Source of the DNA: Cavia porcellus
Lineage: Eukaryota > Chordata > Mammalia > Rodentia > Caviidae
Assembly: GCF_034190915.1 (NCBI RefSeq)
Contig: NW_026947491.1
Span: 18,726,101-18,790,100 of the forward strand
Direction: 5' to 3'
Length of the DNA: 64,000 nucleotides
The position numbers were made by a program, and so were the translations under genes. The notes under the pieces were generated by a model. It was not told where the DNA came from. It made no database searches and saw nothing but the letters and a program-made list of their open reading frames with translations. Shown here piece after piece: positions 44,668 to 57,079 of the stretch. Position 1 is the first letter of the stretch. Every line of letters starts with the position of its first letter.

Positions 44668-46471
44668 CTTCTGGAGCACAATAATGATTATGCTCTCTAT
44701 AGTAATTGGTTCTCTTTTAGGGTACGGCGCAGCCAGAATGGCTAGGCCACGCCGCCTCCCGGCAACCCCTTTCCTCCTGGCTCTGATGCTCACCACCACC
44801 ACTGAAATAGGAGCAGACCTGGTATGGGCGGCAATACACCATCCGCCAGCGCTGGCCATGATTTCTACTACAGCCCCCTCTCTCCCAAAGCTGTACGCAA
44901 AAAACTGCTCCGCCAGATTGCCCTGCATACCAGATATACCGCTAACCATCAAACCCATACGTTTTGACCTCCCCATCACTAATGATGTGGTCATCTTTTC
45001 CACTGTTAGCTACCCCTCATGTCATCTGGGATCATGCATAGGCTTCCTGCCCTTTTTTATAAAATGGCACGACACCTCCCTGACGGTAAAGTTGTCCGCC
45101 CCATTTCTGTATCCGCCTGAATGTTCGGGTAAACACGCTAGCCAACTAGCCTGTAGACCCCGAGCAGCCATGCACACCCGTCCCGATTTTCCCACATGCC
45201 CGTACCGTGTATCCCCAAGCCGTAAAAGACAGATGGTGGATCTGTCACAACTTTCGTGGCAGCCCTGCACTGTCGATGGCGTGGGAGTTACTTATCTAAA
45301 CATGTCTTGGTGGTCCCGGTTCTCTCTTCCACGCAGTACAGACATACTCACTGTGACTGGGTGGGAGTCACAGCGACACCAATATTTTGATGGCGCTGTG
45401 ACTTGGTGGGAGCCCTACAAGGAAATAAGCAACAATTTGGCAACAAGTTTCCCCTTCCCCCTTAATGAAAATTGGTTATGCCTCTCCACGGGAGCCTGCA
45501 TGGACTTAAGACCTGTGCTTGCTATTAACGCCTCTGCCTCTAATGGAACCACCAATGTCACCCTTAACTCTGAGGCCGCATGTGTAAAACCGCCCTACTT
45601 ATGGGTGTTCTCTGTTGACATCACCTTCAAGTGCAGTAACCAATCTTGTTTTACAGGGAACTGCTGGAATGGGTCTTTCCCGTATGCTATGCTGGCTCTT
45701 CGACCCCCACTGATGTGGGTTCCCTTTAACGAATCTGTTTGGGTTCATCCCGTCTACCAACAGGACCAGCTACCCATGCTCAGGCATAAGAGGGATTTTG
45801 GGATCACAGCGGCCTTGGCAGCACTGTTCGTGACTCTGACTGCAACGGCTGTGACGGCTGCCGTTGCTCTGACTCAGTCCACGCTGACGGCGCAGGCCTT
45901 TGCCAATCTTACAGACACCACCTCCTTGGCGCTGAGGGAACAGCAAGAAGTTAACCTCCTCCAGCACAACGCCATAATGGCACTACAGCAACAGATCGAC
46001 CTAATTGCCCAAGAAGTCCAGGGACTTTGGGAGGTGGCTAACAATTTGTGTGACGCCAGATGGGCATTCACCCAGTTATGCGTTACCCCCATTCAGGTTA
46101 ACCGTTCGGCCTACAAGCAATTTCAGGATTATGTTCTCACCACCTACAATTCCTCCTTTTGGAATGCTAGCGTGCGCCTAGATATGACCATCCGGCAGCT
46201 AGATCAGATAGAAGTACCTATACTTACAGCCTCCTTTTTTGATGATGTCCTAGGCCAGATAGGCTCTTTCTTCAAACCCTCATCACTTCTTGTGTATGGG
46301 ATCATTCTTGTTCTCATGGTTGTCGCTCTCGTGACCCTCAGGTGCCTGCGGTCGATAAGGACGACCCAAAAGACACATATGGCACTGATGATATTGCTGG
46401 CCCAGAGTCAAGGGAATTCCACTCCTAGTGCTTTCTGGGCTCAGGCCAGGAAGGCACGACTCCAATGGTGA
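44573..46471 (+). CDS. ERV-1 envelope glycoprotein (632 aa), intact
   Basis: Surface/transmembrane precursor for receptor binding and membrane fusion. The ATG at 44573 is the first after the predicted acceptor; a second Met at 44737 precedes a strong hydrophobic leader, so a long signal peptide is likely. A furin-type Arg-His-Lys-Arg ends at residue 407, followed by a hydrophobic Ala/Thr/Val-rich fusion peptide. A membrane anchor lies at about residues 575-598 with a ~35-residue tail. About ten Asn-x-Ser/Thr sites are present. The ectodomain has a C-x9-C pair rather than gammaretroviral CX6CC, so this is betaretroviral-type. The frame is unbroken. Confidence 0.92.
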   Translation: MQGTLQNSTATNSPVKIGPTRILLLDRAIPYDFWSTIMIMLSIVIGSLLGYGAARMARPRRLPATPFLLALMLTTTTEIGADLVWAAIHHPPALAMISTTAPSLPKLYAKNCSARLPCIPDIPLTIKPIRFDLPITNDVVIFSTVSYPSCHLGSCIGFLPFFIKWHDTSLTVKLSAPFLYPPECSGKHASQLACRPRAAMHTRPDFPTCPYRVSPSRKRQMVDLSQLSWQPCTVDGVGVTYLNMSWWSRFSLPRSTDILTVTGWESQRHQYFDGAVTWWEPYKEISNNLATSFPFPLNENWLCLSTGACMDLRPVLAINASASNGTTNVTLNSEAACVKPPYLWVFSVDITFKCSNQSCFTGNCWNGSFPYAMLALRPPLMWVPFNESVWVHPVYQQDQLPMLRHKRDFGITAALAALFVTLTATAVTAAVALTQSTLTAQAFANLTDTTSLALREQQEVNLLQHNAIMALQQQIDLIAQEVQGLWEVANNLCDARWAFTQLCVTPIQVNRSAYKQFQDYVLTTYNSSFWNASVRLDMTIRQLDQIEVPILTASFFDDVLGQIGSFFKPSSLLVYGIILVLMVVALVTLRCLRSIRTTQKTHMALMILLAQSQGNSTPSAFWAQARKARLQW

Positions 46472-46541
46472 TTACTTAGTTCCTCAGTGTCACTCGGCGG
46501 ACCCCTTCGTATCTCCCCCAAACATCAGCTCTAAGAGTTGA

Positions 46542-46957
46542 GTGGACAAGCCAATGACGGGTAAGACGGGAGAAGTTCTCCTGATCAACCTAAGACAGGC
46601 TCCACTCCGATATACTTGGCCTGTAAGGCCGAGGGTCCCTCCGGGAGTAAAGTTAATGGCATTGAGATGCGAGACCAAGGGTACTGCACTGCCATCCGCC
46701 TCAAAGGTTGGGGGGAAGACAGGAATGAATGTCTATATGCATCCAGGTTCGGTTCACAAAAGCCTGGCCCTGCGAAAAAATGAACCACTCACCTTGAGCA
46801 TGGTCCTGGGCCAAGGATATGCACAAAACAAGGTGATGCACAGCAGGGTATAGACCTCTACATTCTCTCATGCCTCGGCCTACAAAGTAGGCCCACTCCT
46901 AGACACCTTAAATGGACCCACAGACCACTCTATCTTAATAAATAAAGAAGGGGGAGA
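46542..46957 (+). other. ERV-1 3' non-coding block, candidate RNA export element
   Basis: Between env and the 3' LTR. A 103-codon frame (46542-46853) is open here and at the matching place in ERV-2 (62943-63254), but 14 of 103 residues differ, with more replacement than silent changes, so protein-level constraint is doubtful. By contrast 46690-46902 differs from ERV-2 63091-63303 at only about 5 of 213 positions. It contains a perfect hairpin GGCCTAC/GTAGGCC (46877-46893). IAP and simple betaretroviruses carry constitutive transport elements at this place, which is my preferred reading. Confidence 0.5.
46944..46957 (+). promoter_or_regulatory. ERV-1 polypurine tract
   Basis: AAAGAAGGGGGAGA immediately before the 3' LTR; primes plus-strand DNA. 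ERV-2 has nearly the same tract. Confidence 0.9.
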
Positions 46958-47416
46958 TGTTGGGGGCCCTGGCCGGGTGATATGAGGCCTGTAGGAAAGA
47001 GTGAAGCCTGAGCTAGATTACCCCTCCCATCGAGTGTGCCAAGATGGCGCTTATATCCTGCTTCCTGCTTAGTAAACAACACACCCTGTAAGACAGTCCG
47101 CCCAGCAACAACTGCCGTTAGCCAATCAGCTTGCCTTGCCTACTTTAATATGATTGGACACTGTATCCGTATATATACTGGTGCCACCCTTGGGGAGAGG
47201 CAGAATAGGAAGGAGAATAGGAGAGAATAGAGTAAGAGAGAAGAAGCGCAGAGAGAAGCACGCAAGGAGCCGCGGAGGGCGGACCAGAGGAGGCTTCCCT
47301 CGGGCGGGATCGGGGATCCCGGAGCAGGCTGTACGGAGAGAGAGAATAAACGGAAAGGTTGTCCGCCAACAACTCTTGTCGTGTGCTTTTCCTGCCGGCC
47401 GGGACCGACACCGACA
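46958..47416 (+). repeat. ERV-1 3' LTR (459 bp)
   Basis: Same length and, on direct reading, the same sequence as 38583-39041, with TATATATA and AATAAA at matching offsets (+8375). The right target copy GCCAAT is at 47417-47422. Confidence 0.95.
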
Positions 47417-49307
47417 GCCAATATTTTATTGAGGAAGTTTGCATGTGTCTTCATTAGGGAGATTGGTCTATAGTTCTCTTTTTTAGTTGGATCTTTCTCA
47501 GGTTTTGGTACTAGAGTAATATTTGCTTTCAAGAACGACTTAGGAAGTATTGCTTCCCTTTCCGTTTCACTGAATATTTTGAGGAGTGTCAGCATTAGGT
47601 CTTCTTTGTATTTCTTGTAGAATTCTGCAGTGAATCCATCTGGGCCTGGGCTGTTCTTGGTGGGTAAGGACTTAATTACATTTTTAATTTCATTAACAGA
47701 GATTGGGTTATTCAACAGTTTTACATCGTCTTGATCTAGCTTTGGTACTTCATATGCTTCTAAGAATCTGTCTATTTCTTCTGTATTATCAAACTTTTGA
47801 GAGTAGAGGTTTTCGAAACAGGTGTTGATGATCTTCTGTATTTCTATTGGGTCTGTAGTGATTTCACCTTTTTCAATTCTTATTGCATGAATTTGAGCTT
47901 TTTCTTCCCTTTTTTAATAAGGTTGGCTAGGGGCTTATGGATTTTATTTATTCTTTCAAAGAACCAACTCTTTGATTCGTTGATTCTTTGGATTGTATTC
48001 TTAGTCTCTATTGTATTGATTTCTGCTCTGATTTTTATAATTTCCTCTCTTCTTTTGGCTTAGGCTTGACTTGCTCTTCTTTTTCTAGCTGTTTGAGGTT
48101 TAGCATCAAGTTATTTATTTGTATTCATTCTGTTTTCCTGATGTGGGAACTCAGTTCAATAAATTTTCCTCTCAGGACGGCTTTCATTGCATCCCACAGA
48201 TTCCGGTAAGTTGTATCTGCATTTTTATTTTCTTTTAGGTATTGTTTAATTTCTTCTTTAATTTCTTCTGTGATCCACTGATTACTCAAGAGTGTGTTAC
48301 TCAGTTTCCATGTGTTTGCGGGATTTTTGCAGTATCTTTTATCATTAATTTCTAATTTCAGTGCGCTATGATCCGATAACATGCAAGGGATGATTTCAAC
48401 TCTGTTGCATTTGTTTAAATATGTTCTGTTTGCTAATATATGGTCTATTTTAGAGAATGATCCATGTACTGCTGAGAAGAATGTGTATTCTGATGTTGTT
48501 GGGTGGAACATTCTGTATATGTCTATCAAACCCATTTGTTCACAGGTGTGATTCAGTTCTGTTATTGCTTTGCTCGTTTTCTGTCTGGTCGATCTGTCCC
48601 TTGGTGTCAATGGTGTATTAAGTTCTCCTGTTACAATTGTGTTATTGATAATTTGAGTTTTCATTTCTGTTAATAATTGTTTTATATAACTGGGTGCTCT
48701 GGAGTTTGGTGCATATATATTTAAGATAGTTATCTCTTCCTCATGGAGTTTTCCCCTTATCAGTGTGTAGTGACCTTCTTTGTACTTTATGGTCATTGTT
48801 GGTTTAAAGTTCACGTTGTCTGCAAACAGAATGGCTACCCTGCCTTTTTTGGATTCCTGCTGCATGAAGAATTGTTTTCCATCCTTTGACTTTCAGTCTG
48901 TGAGTATCCTTCTGGGTTAGATGGGTTTCCTGTAAACAGTATATGGTTGGATTTTGTTTCTTGATCCATTCCATTAGTCTGTTTCTTTTGATTGGTGCAT
49001 TGAGACCATTTACATTAACGGTTATTACTGTTAAATGCTGTTTTATTGTAGGAATGTTATCTCTCTGCTGTTGCATCTTTATCTTTCTGTTCTGTTTAAT
49101 TATGTGTTTTGCTTAGTGGTGTTTTTTTTCCTTTGTGTATCTAAACTGTCTTTCAATACTTTTTGCAGGGTTGGTTTGGTGTTCATGAAGTTCTTCAGCT
49201 GTTCTTTGTCATGGAAGTATCATATTTCACCATCTATTTTGAATTATAGTTTTGCAGGATATATCAGTCTAGGTTGGAAATCATTTTGCTTTAGGATCTG
49301 GAATACT

Positions 49308-50087
49308 TCACTCCATGCTCTTCTTGAATTTATTGTTTGTGATGAGATGTCTGCTGTGATTCTGATAGGTTTTTCCTTTATAAGTGATCTGTCTTTTCTC
49401 TCTGACAGCTTTTAATAATCTATTCTTGTGTTGGATTTCTGGGATGGTGAATATTATATGTCTGGTTGTAGTTTTATTTTGGTTATGACTATTTGGAGTT
49501 CTATATGCTTCACTGATCCTGATGTCGGTTTCTGATCTCATGCTTGGGAAATTTTCAGCTACTACTTCTCTAAATATCCTCTTGACATCCTTTATGTTGT
49601 CTCCTTCTTTTTCACTAATCCCTATCATTCTTATGTTATTGTTCTTTGCATCATTCTGCAGTTGTTGAATTGCTGTTTCCTGATTCCTTGTTATTTTTAA
49701 AAGATCTTTCCTTTCCTGTTCACTAGCTGCAATCCTGTCTTCAAGGTCTGAAATTCTATCTTCACTTTCATTAAGGTGGTTTTTACAACTTTCAGTGGAG
49801 TTTTTTATTTCCTGTATATCTCTGTGCATCTGCATTATGTATTCTGTTTGTTTCTTATATTGCTCGTCTAGGGATTCTATCTTTTTGTTTAGTTCCTCCA
49901 ATTTTTTATCTGTGTTTTCTTTAGATATATTCAGAATCTCTTTTATTTCATTTATCATTTCTTCTTTTATCTGCGAGATTATTTCGAGTTTGAATTTCTT
50001 TAAAGCTTCTTGGAGTTGCTTGTCAATTTCAGTAGCTATTGTGTCCAATATTTGAGGTGGATGGGATATATTTTCTTCTATATACAT
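49308..50087 (-). pseudogene. L1-C ORF1 (259-residue open piece)
   Basis: ORF1p-type protein: a coiled coil at about residues 15-140 (Leu/Ile-Glu-Lys heptads, including Lys-Lys-Ile-Glu-Ser-Leu-Asp-Glu-Gln), then the RRM (about 145-240, with an Ile-Arg-Met-Ile-Gly-Ile strand), then only the beginning of the C-terminal domain before a frameshift or stop near 49308. Human ORF1p has 338 residues, so the C-terminus is missing. The natural start appears to be ~60 bp upstream (near 50150), where a TGA follows the ATG within a few codons; 50087 is the next Met. It is probably dead. Confidence 0.7.
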
Positions 50088-50618
50088 TGCTCCTAGGGTT
50101 TCTTGAGATGGGCTGGAGGTTTGAGGTTGTAATTTGGTCTTTCATTTTGTCATTTTCCTATATATCTGTGTTGCAAGTGTTATTTGAAAGCTTCTTCAGG
50201 ATATGTTGAAAATCCCCTTCTATGTTTGCAGCTACTGAGACTCTGGCACCACGCTACCCCAAGCCACTGGGCCTGCAGAACCAATGGCCCTCCTCTGCCT
50301 GCTCAGAACTCCGCAGTTCCAGACAAGCTGGGCCTCAGGGACACTGTGTGCCCACCTGCCCCTTGGAAGCTCCACAGCTCTTCAATCGCAGCCCGGTAGG
50401 GTACTCACCACAGGCCACGGTGCCTCAGGAACCTGTGATCCCTCCCTGCTTGCAGAGATATCCACAGTCCTCTAGACACACGGAGAGGCCGATGTAGGCA
50501 CCCCAGATCCTCCCAGCTCCTCCTCTGCACACTGATAGCTAGGCCTGGCAACAAAACAGGCTGGTCTCTGGAGATAGTGTGGGCCCACCCATCCGTCAGA
50601 AGCTCAACCTATACATAG

Positions 50619-52611
50619 TATTTTCTTGGTCTCTTTCATATGATTTTTCTAAAAAGGGTGATAAAACTCAAAATACATTTGATGAATTTTCTTTTCAATG
50701 TCACATCACCGCTATCTAAAAATGAAATGATTAGTTCTATCATCCTAAGGAGCAGTTGTGTATTGCAGGAGTAAATGTTTCAGGTTGGAAAATTAAATTA
50801 TCCCTGTCCCTCTGCACAGGGTCTGAGACCTTGCAGCTCCCTCCTCTCCTTGGCACCTCAGGACCCCTGGTCCACAGGCTCAGCCCAGAACCATGAGGAG
50901 CTTCCAAGAGGAAAAGGGGCAACTGGACTTTACTCAGAGTAACATCCTGTAGCCTTCCTGAGCTCTTTTATTCATGATAAATTCAGAATTTATTTAGGTA
51001 GCTTTGAAATTCGAAATTTATAAGATAAACTTAAACATTCTTTTACTTTAGTCTCTCTCTTTGTCTCTATCTCTGTCTCACTAACACATCTATGCATATT
51101 TTAAGGTATATATCAGTACATTAAGTACATGTAAGTACATAAGCACATATAAGATAAAATGCTTATTTCATAACATCCATCTTTCTTTCCTAAACACATC
51201 CTCCACTTTCTACTTTAATTATTTTTGTTTTATGTAAGCTCATTCTTCACTCATTAATCATATATCTTTTAATAGATTTTTATAAAACAGTCAGATACAC
51301 CTCTATACTTAATATTATTCTTATTTTTGTGGCATTATGTGAGGTAATAGTGGACTAAAGAGAAGGAAATTTTTTGAAATACCCAATATTCACAGATGTG
51401 CACTTCTAGAAGGCAGAGCTGAGGTGATGTCTTCACACATAGATGTCGCACATGTCCCTCAAATATGTCCATAGAAATCATGGTCACTGTCACTCTGGGA
51501 AACTGATAAATTACCTCCACCTCTGCACCCAGCTCTGCACCTCACCTGGTCCACCATCATCACTGCTGTGCCCAGGTTTCAGGGATGAGGGTTCCTGTTT
51601 CACATGGTACCCCGGGTGTATCTGTTGTTTCCAAGCCTGGTGAGATCATCTTCCAGAAATTCCATCTCCTGAGATGTAGCGGGGTGTGCAGTATTGTACC
51701 TCTTTAATTCCATTTTCCTGATCCCTGAATTATCTAAAGCTTGTGTTTAGTTTCATTGTGTTTCTCTGTTCCCTGTGTATGTGAGTCCCAATGTCATTTG
51801 CAAGTAGGGACAGTAAGACTCTGTCTCAAGAAAGAGGTAAATATGTCCAATGAAGATGCATTTGGGTTTTGTTCCAATACAGAAAGTTATGATAAGGCAT
51901 TCCCTATAGTTTCAAAGTACAGAAATTTGTCCCAAAACTCCATAGTCTTCTCATGAGTCTATGATATAAATGAAATCACAGGCTAAACATTCAAACAGTG
52001 GATTAGCAAGACAGGCAGATCTGGAATCACTGGTTGAGTCTTGTTTCAGCCATGAGACTTGGAAGCCCAGAGATGAGAAAATGCTGATGGAGAGATGATG
52101 GAAACCTGGCACGTGGAGAGGATCAGGGTGAGAATAAGAGTTACTGGGGGTCACACACCAACATTACACCTGAAGAATCTCCTACGATATCGAGGTGAAG
52201 TTCCAGTGTGATTCCTCAGAGCTGTGCAGGAAAGGAAAAAGTGACCACTAAGGAACATACCCAGGACCTTTTTCATACAGAAGTTCAGGGAAAAAACTGT
52301 TACTGAAACTTACCTAATTGGTTGGAAGTAAATGCCCTTAAATATGACCAACCACTCATTCTTCACCTATGTCCAGAAGGAGTAAAAGTAGTCCATAGGA
52401 GAAATAAATCACAGGAAATGCACTGATCCCCAGAAAGGAGGAACTGTCAGGGAAAAACTAACCACACATTTGGAGATTCCATGTGCAGGATGGTGGGCCA
52501 GGATGATAGGGATCTCAAAATCAGAACACATAACCTCCTGCTGTACTATTTCATATTTCTCCTAACAATGTTGAATGTGTCTTTTGACCCAAAGCCTAAC
52601 CACCATTTCTT

Positions 52612-52612
<1 letters not shown>
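50619..52612. other. Intergenic DNA without recognised genes
   Basis: Starts with the probable L1-C target repeat. Mixed composition, no V segment, no SINE recognised. Short frames (for example 51443-51643) show no domain. Confidence 0.4.

Positions 52613-52642
<30 letters not shown>
52613..52642. repeat. Poly(T) run (30 nt)
   Basis: An uninterrupted T run; could be the tail of a reverse-oriented retroposed sequence. Confidence 0.8.
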
Positions 52643-52646
<4 letters not shown>

Positions 52647-52984
52647 ACTGATGATAACTGTCCCTTCTGCAGCAATATGAAACCTCAGGGTTGTTCGAAT
52701 TTGAATTTTTCTAATACCAGATATATCGTACATTTTTCATGTCCTTATTGACTATGTGAGTTTCTTTTTTGAAGAGTTAAGCCCAGCAAAAAGAAAGACT
52801 ATAGGTAGGACTCATGCTGATGTCTCTGGAGTGTTAATGCTTTTATCTAAGTGAAATGGTGCTCAAAGGGAAAAGTAGTAAAACAAACTTTTAGAATATG
52901 AATTTCAAGTGCATTCTGTACTCGAACAGAATAGAATGTAACATAAATAGCATAATTATTCTATGTGTAACCTAATCATTTTTT

Positions 52985-53105
52985 GTCCTTTTTAGATGGC
53001 GTCTCACTATGTGGTTCAGGCTGGCCTTTGGCTCTCATTGTAGCCCAGGCTGATCTTGAACTTGCAATGATCCACCTGCCTCAACCTTCCAAATGTTGTA
53101 CCCTA
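52985..53105 (-). repeat. B1-type SINE (7SL-derived), antisense
   Basis: GTCTCACTATGT, GTAGCCCAGGCTG, CTTGAACTTGCAATGATCC and CTGCCTCAACCTTCC are the reverse complement of the B1/Alu-like consensus. A T-rich left edge fits the antisense A-tail. The copy is diverged. Confidence 0.75.
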
Positions 53106-55944
53106 ATCAATTTTAATTGTTTAGAGACCATTAGCTTGAGGTTATACAGTCAGTGATTTATGAATTGATTGTGCTTTCTGGAGCCCAGCTGAAATGAATG
53201 TGTTTTTTCTCAGGTGGAGCTGCAGGAGCGTTCTCAGGACTGCTGAGACTGAAAGAGCATTCCATTATCATTAATTGTTATAGTTTAGAACTCAGGGTCC
53301 TTAAATGTGTGTGGGGTGAAGGCTGGGTCCCCAGCTGTTATTGGGAGGTTAGGGGGAAAATCAGGAGGTGAGTGTTTGGCTGTAAGTAGTGTTGAGTATG
53401 CACCCTGGGAAGAGCACACTGGGGCATTATATCTTCACACTGACTGACATGAGCTGATCAGCGAGTTTCTTCTGTGCCTTCCTGCCATGCTGTTCTGCCT
53501 CATCACAGGGACAGAAGCAATGGATCCAGTGACCATTGATTAAACACTCCAAATATTTGAGACATCAGATTTATCTCATCAAAAAAGACATTACATCTTT
53601 GAAGAAAGTGGTAATATGGCCTGGAAGGTGAAACTGTTGGGTCTTCCCCTGTGCCTAGTGAAACATAAATGTCATAGGTCTCTCACATGGTTGCTTGGTA
53701 TATAAGCTGGAGTTCATTAGAAGGACACCTTTAAATAGAAAGGATGTGCAAAATAGGCTAATGATGGCTCCCCACAGAGTCAGGAATGGAAGACTATAAA
53801 ATAACCATGTGTGAGCATGAGAGTAGGAGGATCCAGTTGAAAACAAATAATTTGGAACTTGTTATGGTGTCCAGTGGGTTTGCATGTTGGAAAATGTAAG
53901 GGTTTGGACTGTAAGACTTAGGAGTCTAAACAGGTTGCATGAAAGAACAAGGAACATTTAGTGTCAACTGTGAAGACAGGATCTCCTCTGAAGAATAAAG
54001 TGCCATTTTCATTCTTTCCCTTTTTATGGCTTTCAGTCTATAAGCTAATAGGGTGGTGCCACCTGCATTCAGAAGATATCCTCCCCACTCAGTTTGGGGG
54101 ATACAATAATTCAGAGACACAGTCACACCTGTGCTCTACTAATCTCTTGGACACTTCCTAGTCTACTTAGGCTGACCTATCACAATTAACAACCACACCT
54201 GGGGAAGTTAGGAAAGCAGGTAGCTGATGGTGTCTGATTCTTCTTGTTCTTAAGTGTCGAGATCCAGTTACAAGGGCAGAAGATAGTACCTGGCTGTGAG
54301 AAGCTCTCACAGACTATGCCCACCCAGAATGGCATGGCATTACTACATCACACCTACTGACTGCTGGAAATGGATTGGTCAGAAACTAAGGATTGTACTG
54401 GTGTGAATGCAGTATAGAATACATGATGAAAACTCTATGTAGAATCTATCGCTCAAGGGCCACAACTCCACCTGCAAAGATGTCTTCAGAAGTCTTCATT
54501 TGTCTTCATTTGTATGAGCTCTGTGAATACTGAGGATATAGACACACGGTATTATCCAAAGACACTGCACAGAGACATCGATGTAAGTTCAGACAGGAAC
54601 CTCCCTTCAGGAGTGCACAAGACACGTACATTAAGTCAAGACTTAAATAACTCAGGGAATCAAATTTACGGTGAATGCAGAGAAAGAAACTGGAGGATTC
54701 CTTTCTGGATGACTGTCATGAATGAGCCAATGATGTTTCCCGTTTTAGATTTGGATCCCTCTGTACTCTAAACCCAAATGCACTCAGTGCTATATACTTT
54801 GAAAGGCAAGTGATCATGACTGTGCGATGCTCCTGACTGAGTTAGTACAGGGAAGGGCCTTAAAACTGTCTGCAGTGTCAGAGGTAAAGCCTCTCAGGGT
54901 GAGGTGAAGCATTCTGGGGTGGCCTGAGAAGGAATGTGTACTTCTTTCTCCCTTGCTCCCATTTGTTTCCCAATGCCATACTGTGAGGAAGCCTCCTCTG
55001 GTATGTCACTATGGCACGCCACCTTGCCTTGGAGCCAATTACCATGGACTTAAAACACTTAAAGCTATGCCAAAATGTGGGTGTGGAGAGTGGGTCCTAA
55101 AGAGTGCCCCGTTATCATGCTTGGTAACACAGGATTGGATTTCTCAGCTAATGCAGGGAAGCCAACATCACAGAATTGTGTGTGGAAATCCCACTGGAAC
55201 TCTAAGTAGGGAAACATCTTCATCTGGCAAGACATTCACACAAGTTTCTAGGAGTTCTATGTCCTCAATCCTATTGGTATACTCACAAATATCTCCATCC
55301 ATGACCTGGATGTTACTTATCCACCAAATCATACATTTGGAAATGCACATTAACAGCCCATCATGAAATGGAAGAAATGCACAGGTGATCAAGGCAGAGC
55401 AGAACCAGGGGCACAAGCAAGACACATGAAGAAGCAGAGAAAATGCACACAGGCTCCTCTCTGTACTATGAATCATTTAATTTAGGAACACATAACTATG
55501 GCCTCATGGAATGTACTACATGATCACATGCAGAGCTAGAGAAGACAAGGACCTGCTTTACACGTAACTCAGAACATTTTGCAGGTACCACACACACATA
55601 CACAGCTGCAGAATCACATCCTCCTCCCAGGATGTGCCTGATGGACAGTGGTGAAGTGAAATATGCACAATGGGCAGAATACTATGAAGTTCATGAAGTG
55701 TACTTTGTAGTGCATTTTGTCTGGAAGAAAACATGGCCAGTTAAATAGATACATACTGATTTTTGCACTGTAGCTAATTGTTTCACTGGATCCACACAGA
55801 TTTTTAAGGAACAATGTTTTCAACCATATCTGTTGCAGAGGTATGTGAATTGACCTCTCCATATGGGCAAAAGACATAAAGGTATTCGCATTGCATGTAA
55901 ACAGTCACGTAGAGGTGAGCTAAGCAGAATAAGACATTAATAAT
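53106..55944. other. Intergenic DNA with an old repeat
   Basis: No gene recognised. About 54940-55310 aligns loosely (roughly 60% by eye) with 60040-60371, ending in the shared ACTCACA-ATATCTCCATC stretch, so both are copies of one unclassified repeat or a local duplication. The 137-codon frame at 54953-55366 lies in it and is not kept in the other copy. Confidence 0.4.
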
Positions 55945-56065
55945 GAAGTGGGCTTCACATGCTGATGCACAATTATAATCAGAGCATTCAGGAGCCTGAG
56001 GCAGGAGGATTACTTCAAGTTTTGAGTTCAAGCACAGCCTGAACTGCATTGCCAGACTTGCTCAA
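55945..56065 (+). repeat. B1-type SINE, sense
   Basis: Reads GGCTTCACATGCTGATGCA, CAGAGCATTCAGGAGCCTGA, GGCAGGAGGATTACTTCAAG and a Leu-box-like GAGTTCAAGCACAGCCTGAACT, matching the B1/proto-B1 monomer. Diverged. Confidence 0.7.
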
Positions 56066-57079
56066 TAACCAAATCCTCCTGCTCTTGCTTTTCATCATCA
56101 TCATCATCATCAACATGCAGATAGGATGACTCATTCTGTGGAAAACAGTCAACCATTTTTTCAAGTACCCCATCACTGCCCAGGAGATTCAAGAACAGTG
56201 TCCATGGTAGCAGGATGGAACCCGTGATGTGACACAGCTCTGGAAATGATACCCTAAGAAATTTCCAACTGTGCTGAGGCCAGCTTAACCTCAGTTGCAC
56301 TTTCTGGATGATCATCTGAAAAGTCCTTATGCATCTCTTTTGCCTTTGTGAGCTGTTTGCCTGGCAGAGCCAGACAGTTTATATGAGCACCCCGAAGAGA
56401 AGCCCAGAATTCTGTAGCAAATATTTTATGGCATTGCTCTCTCTAATTTGTATACATTGCAAGGGAAGATTTATTAAATTCTACAGGTGGCAGTGGATTC
56501 TTGAAAACCTTGAGCTCTATTTCATATTTGTTGGTTAATTTAACCTTCTTTTTGGACTTAAAGATAGCATACTAGACAGCTGAATAATGTGACTCATATA
56601 ATTTGCAATTACAGTTAGTAATACCACCTCTTTGGGCTCTAGTTATATTATCCGATTTTAAAAATGCAAAGTCTTCTCTTTATGACCTGAAGCTACAGAA
56701 TGTAGAGCATCTGGCTGTGAATGATGACCAGTACTGTCTGCGAGTCTTCCTCCATCCATTCAGGGTATTCCTAAAATGATTGCCAACAAAGCTCTGCAGC
56801 CTTATATAAGACTATCTTTGCCTGGTTCAGCTGGCCTTGTTTTATCAGGGCACATGTGTCAGCACAGACAGTTTTTGGGTCCCTTCTGGAAGGCCTGGTT
56901 TCTCTGCATCCACTTTTCCCCAATTGCATGGAAATGCAACACTGATGATGGGTTTCCTTTCCTCAGTCTCCTCATAGTCTTGTTTGGAGATTTGGATGAG
57001 ATTTATATACACAGCTTAGCATTTATCATAGTATTCCAAATGGTACACAATTCCTGCTTATTTATTCAAACTATTATTT
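56066..57079. other. Intergenic DNA
   Basis: A (CAT)n/(TCA)n microsatellite lies at about 56093-56112. No gene or repeat family is recognised in the rest. Confidence 0.4.

Noticed and set aside
44326..45003. 225-codon minus-strand frame across the pol/env overlap
   Set aside because: It is antisense to two real coding regions and has no recognisable domain; a shadow.
44573..46471. Gammaretrovirus-type envelope captured by a class II element
   Set aside because: No CX6CC motif in the transmembrane subunit; the cysteine spacing and overlap with pol fit a betaretroviral envelope.
47140..47715. 191-codon minus-strand frame as a fusion gene
   Set aside because: It is L1-C ORF2 running into the antisense LTR at the insertion point; an accident, not a gene.
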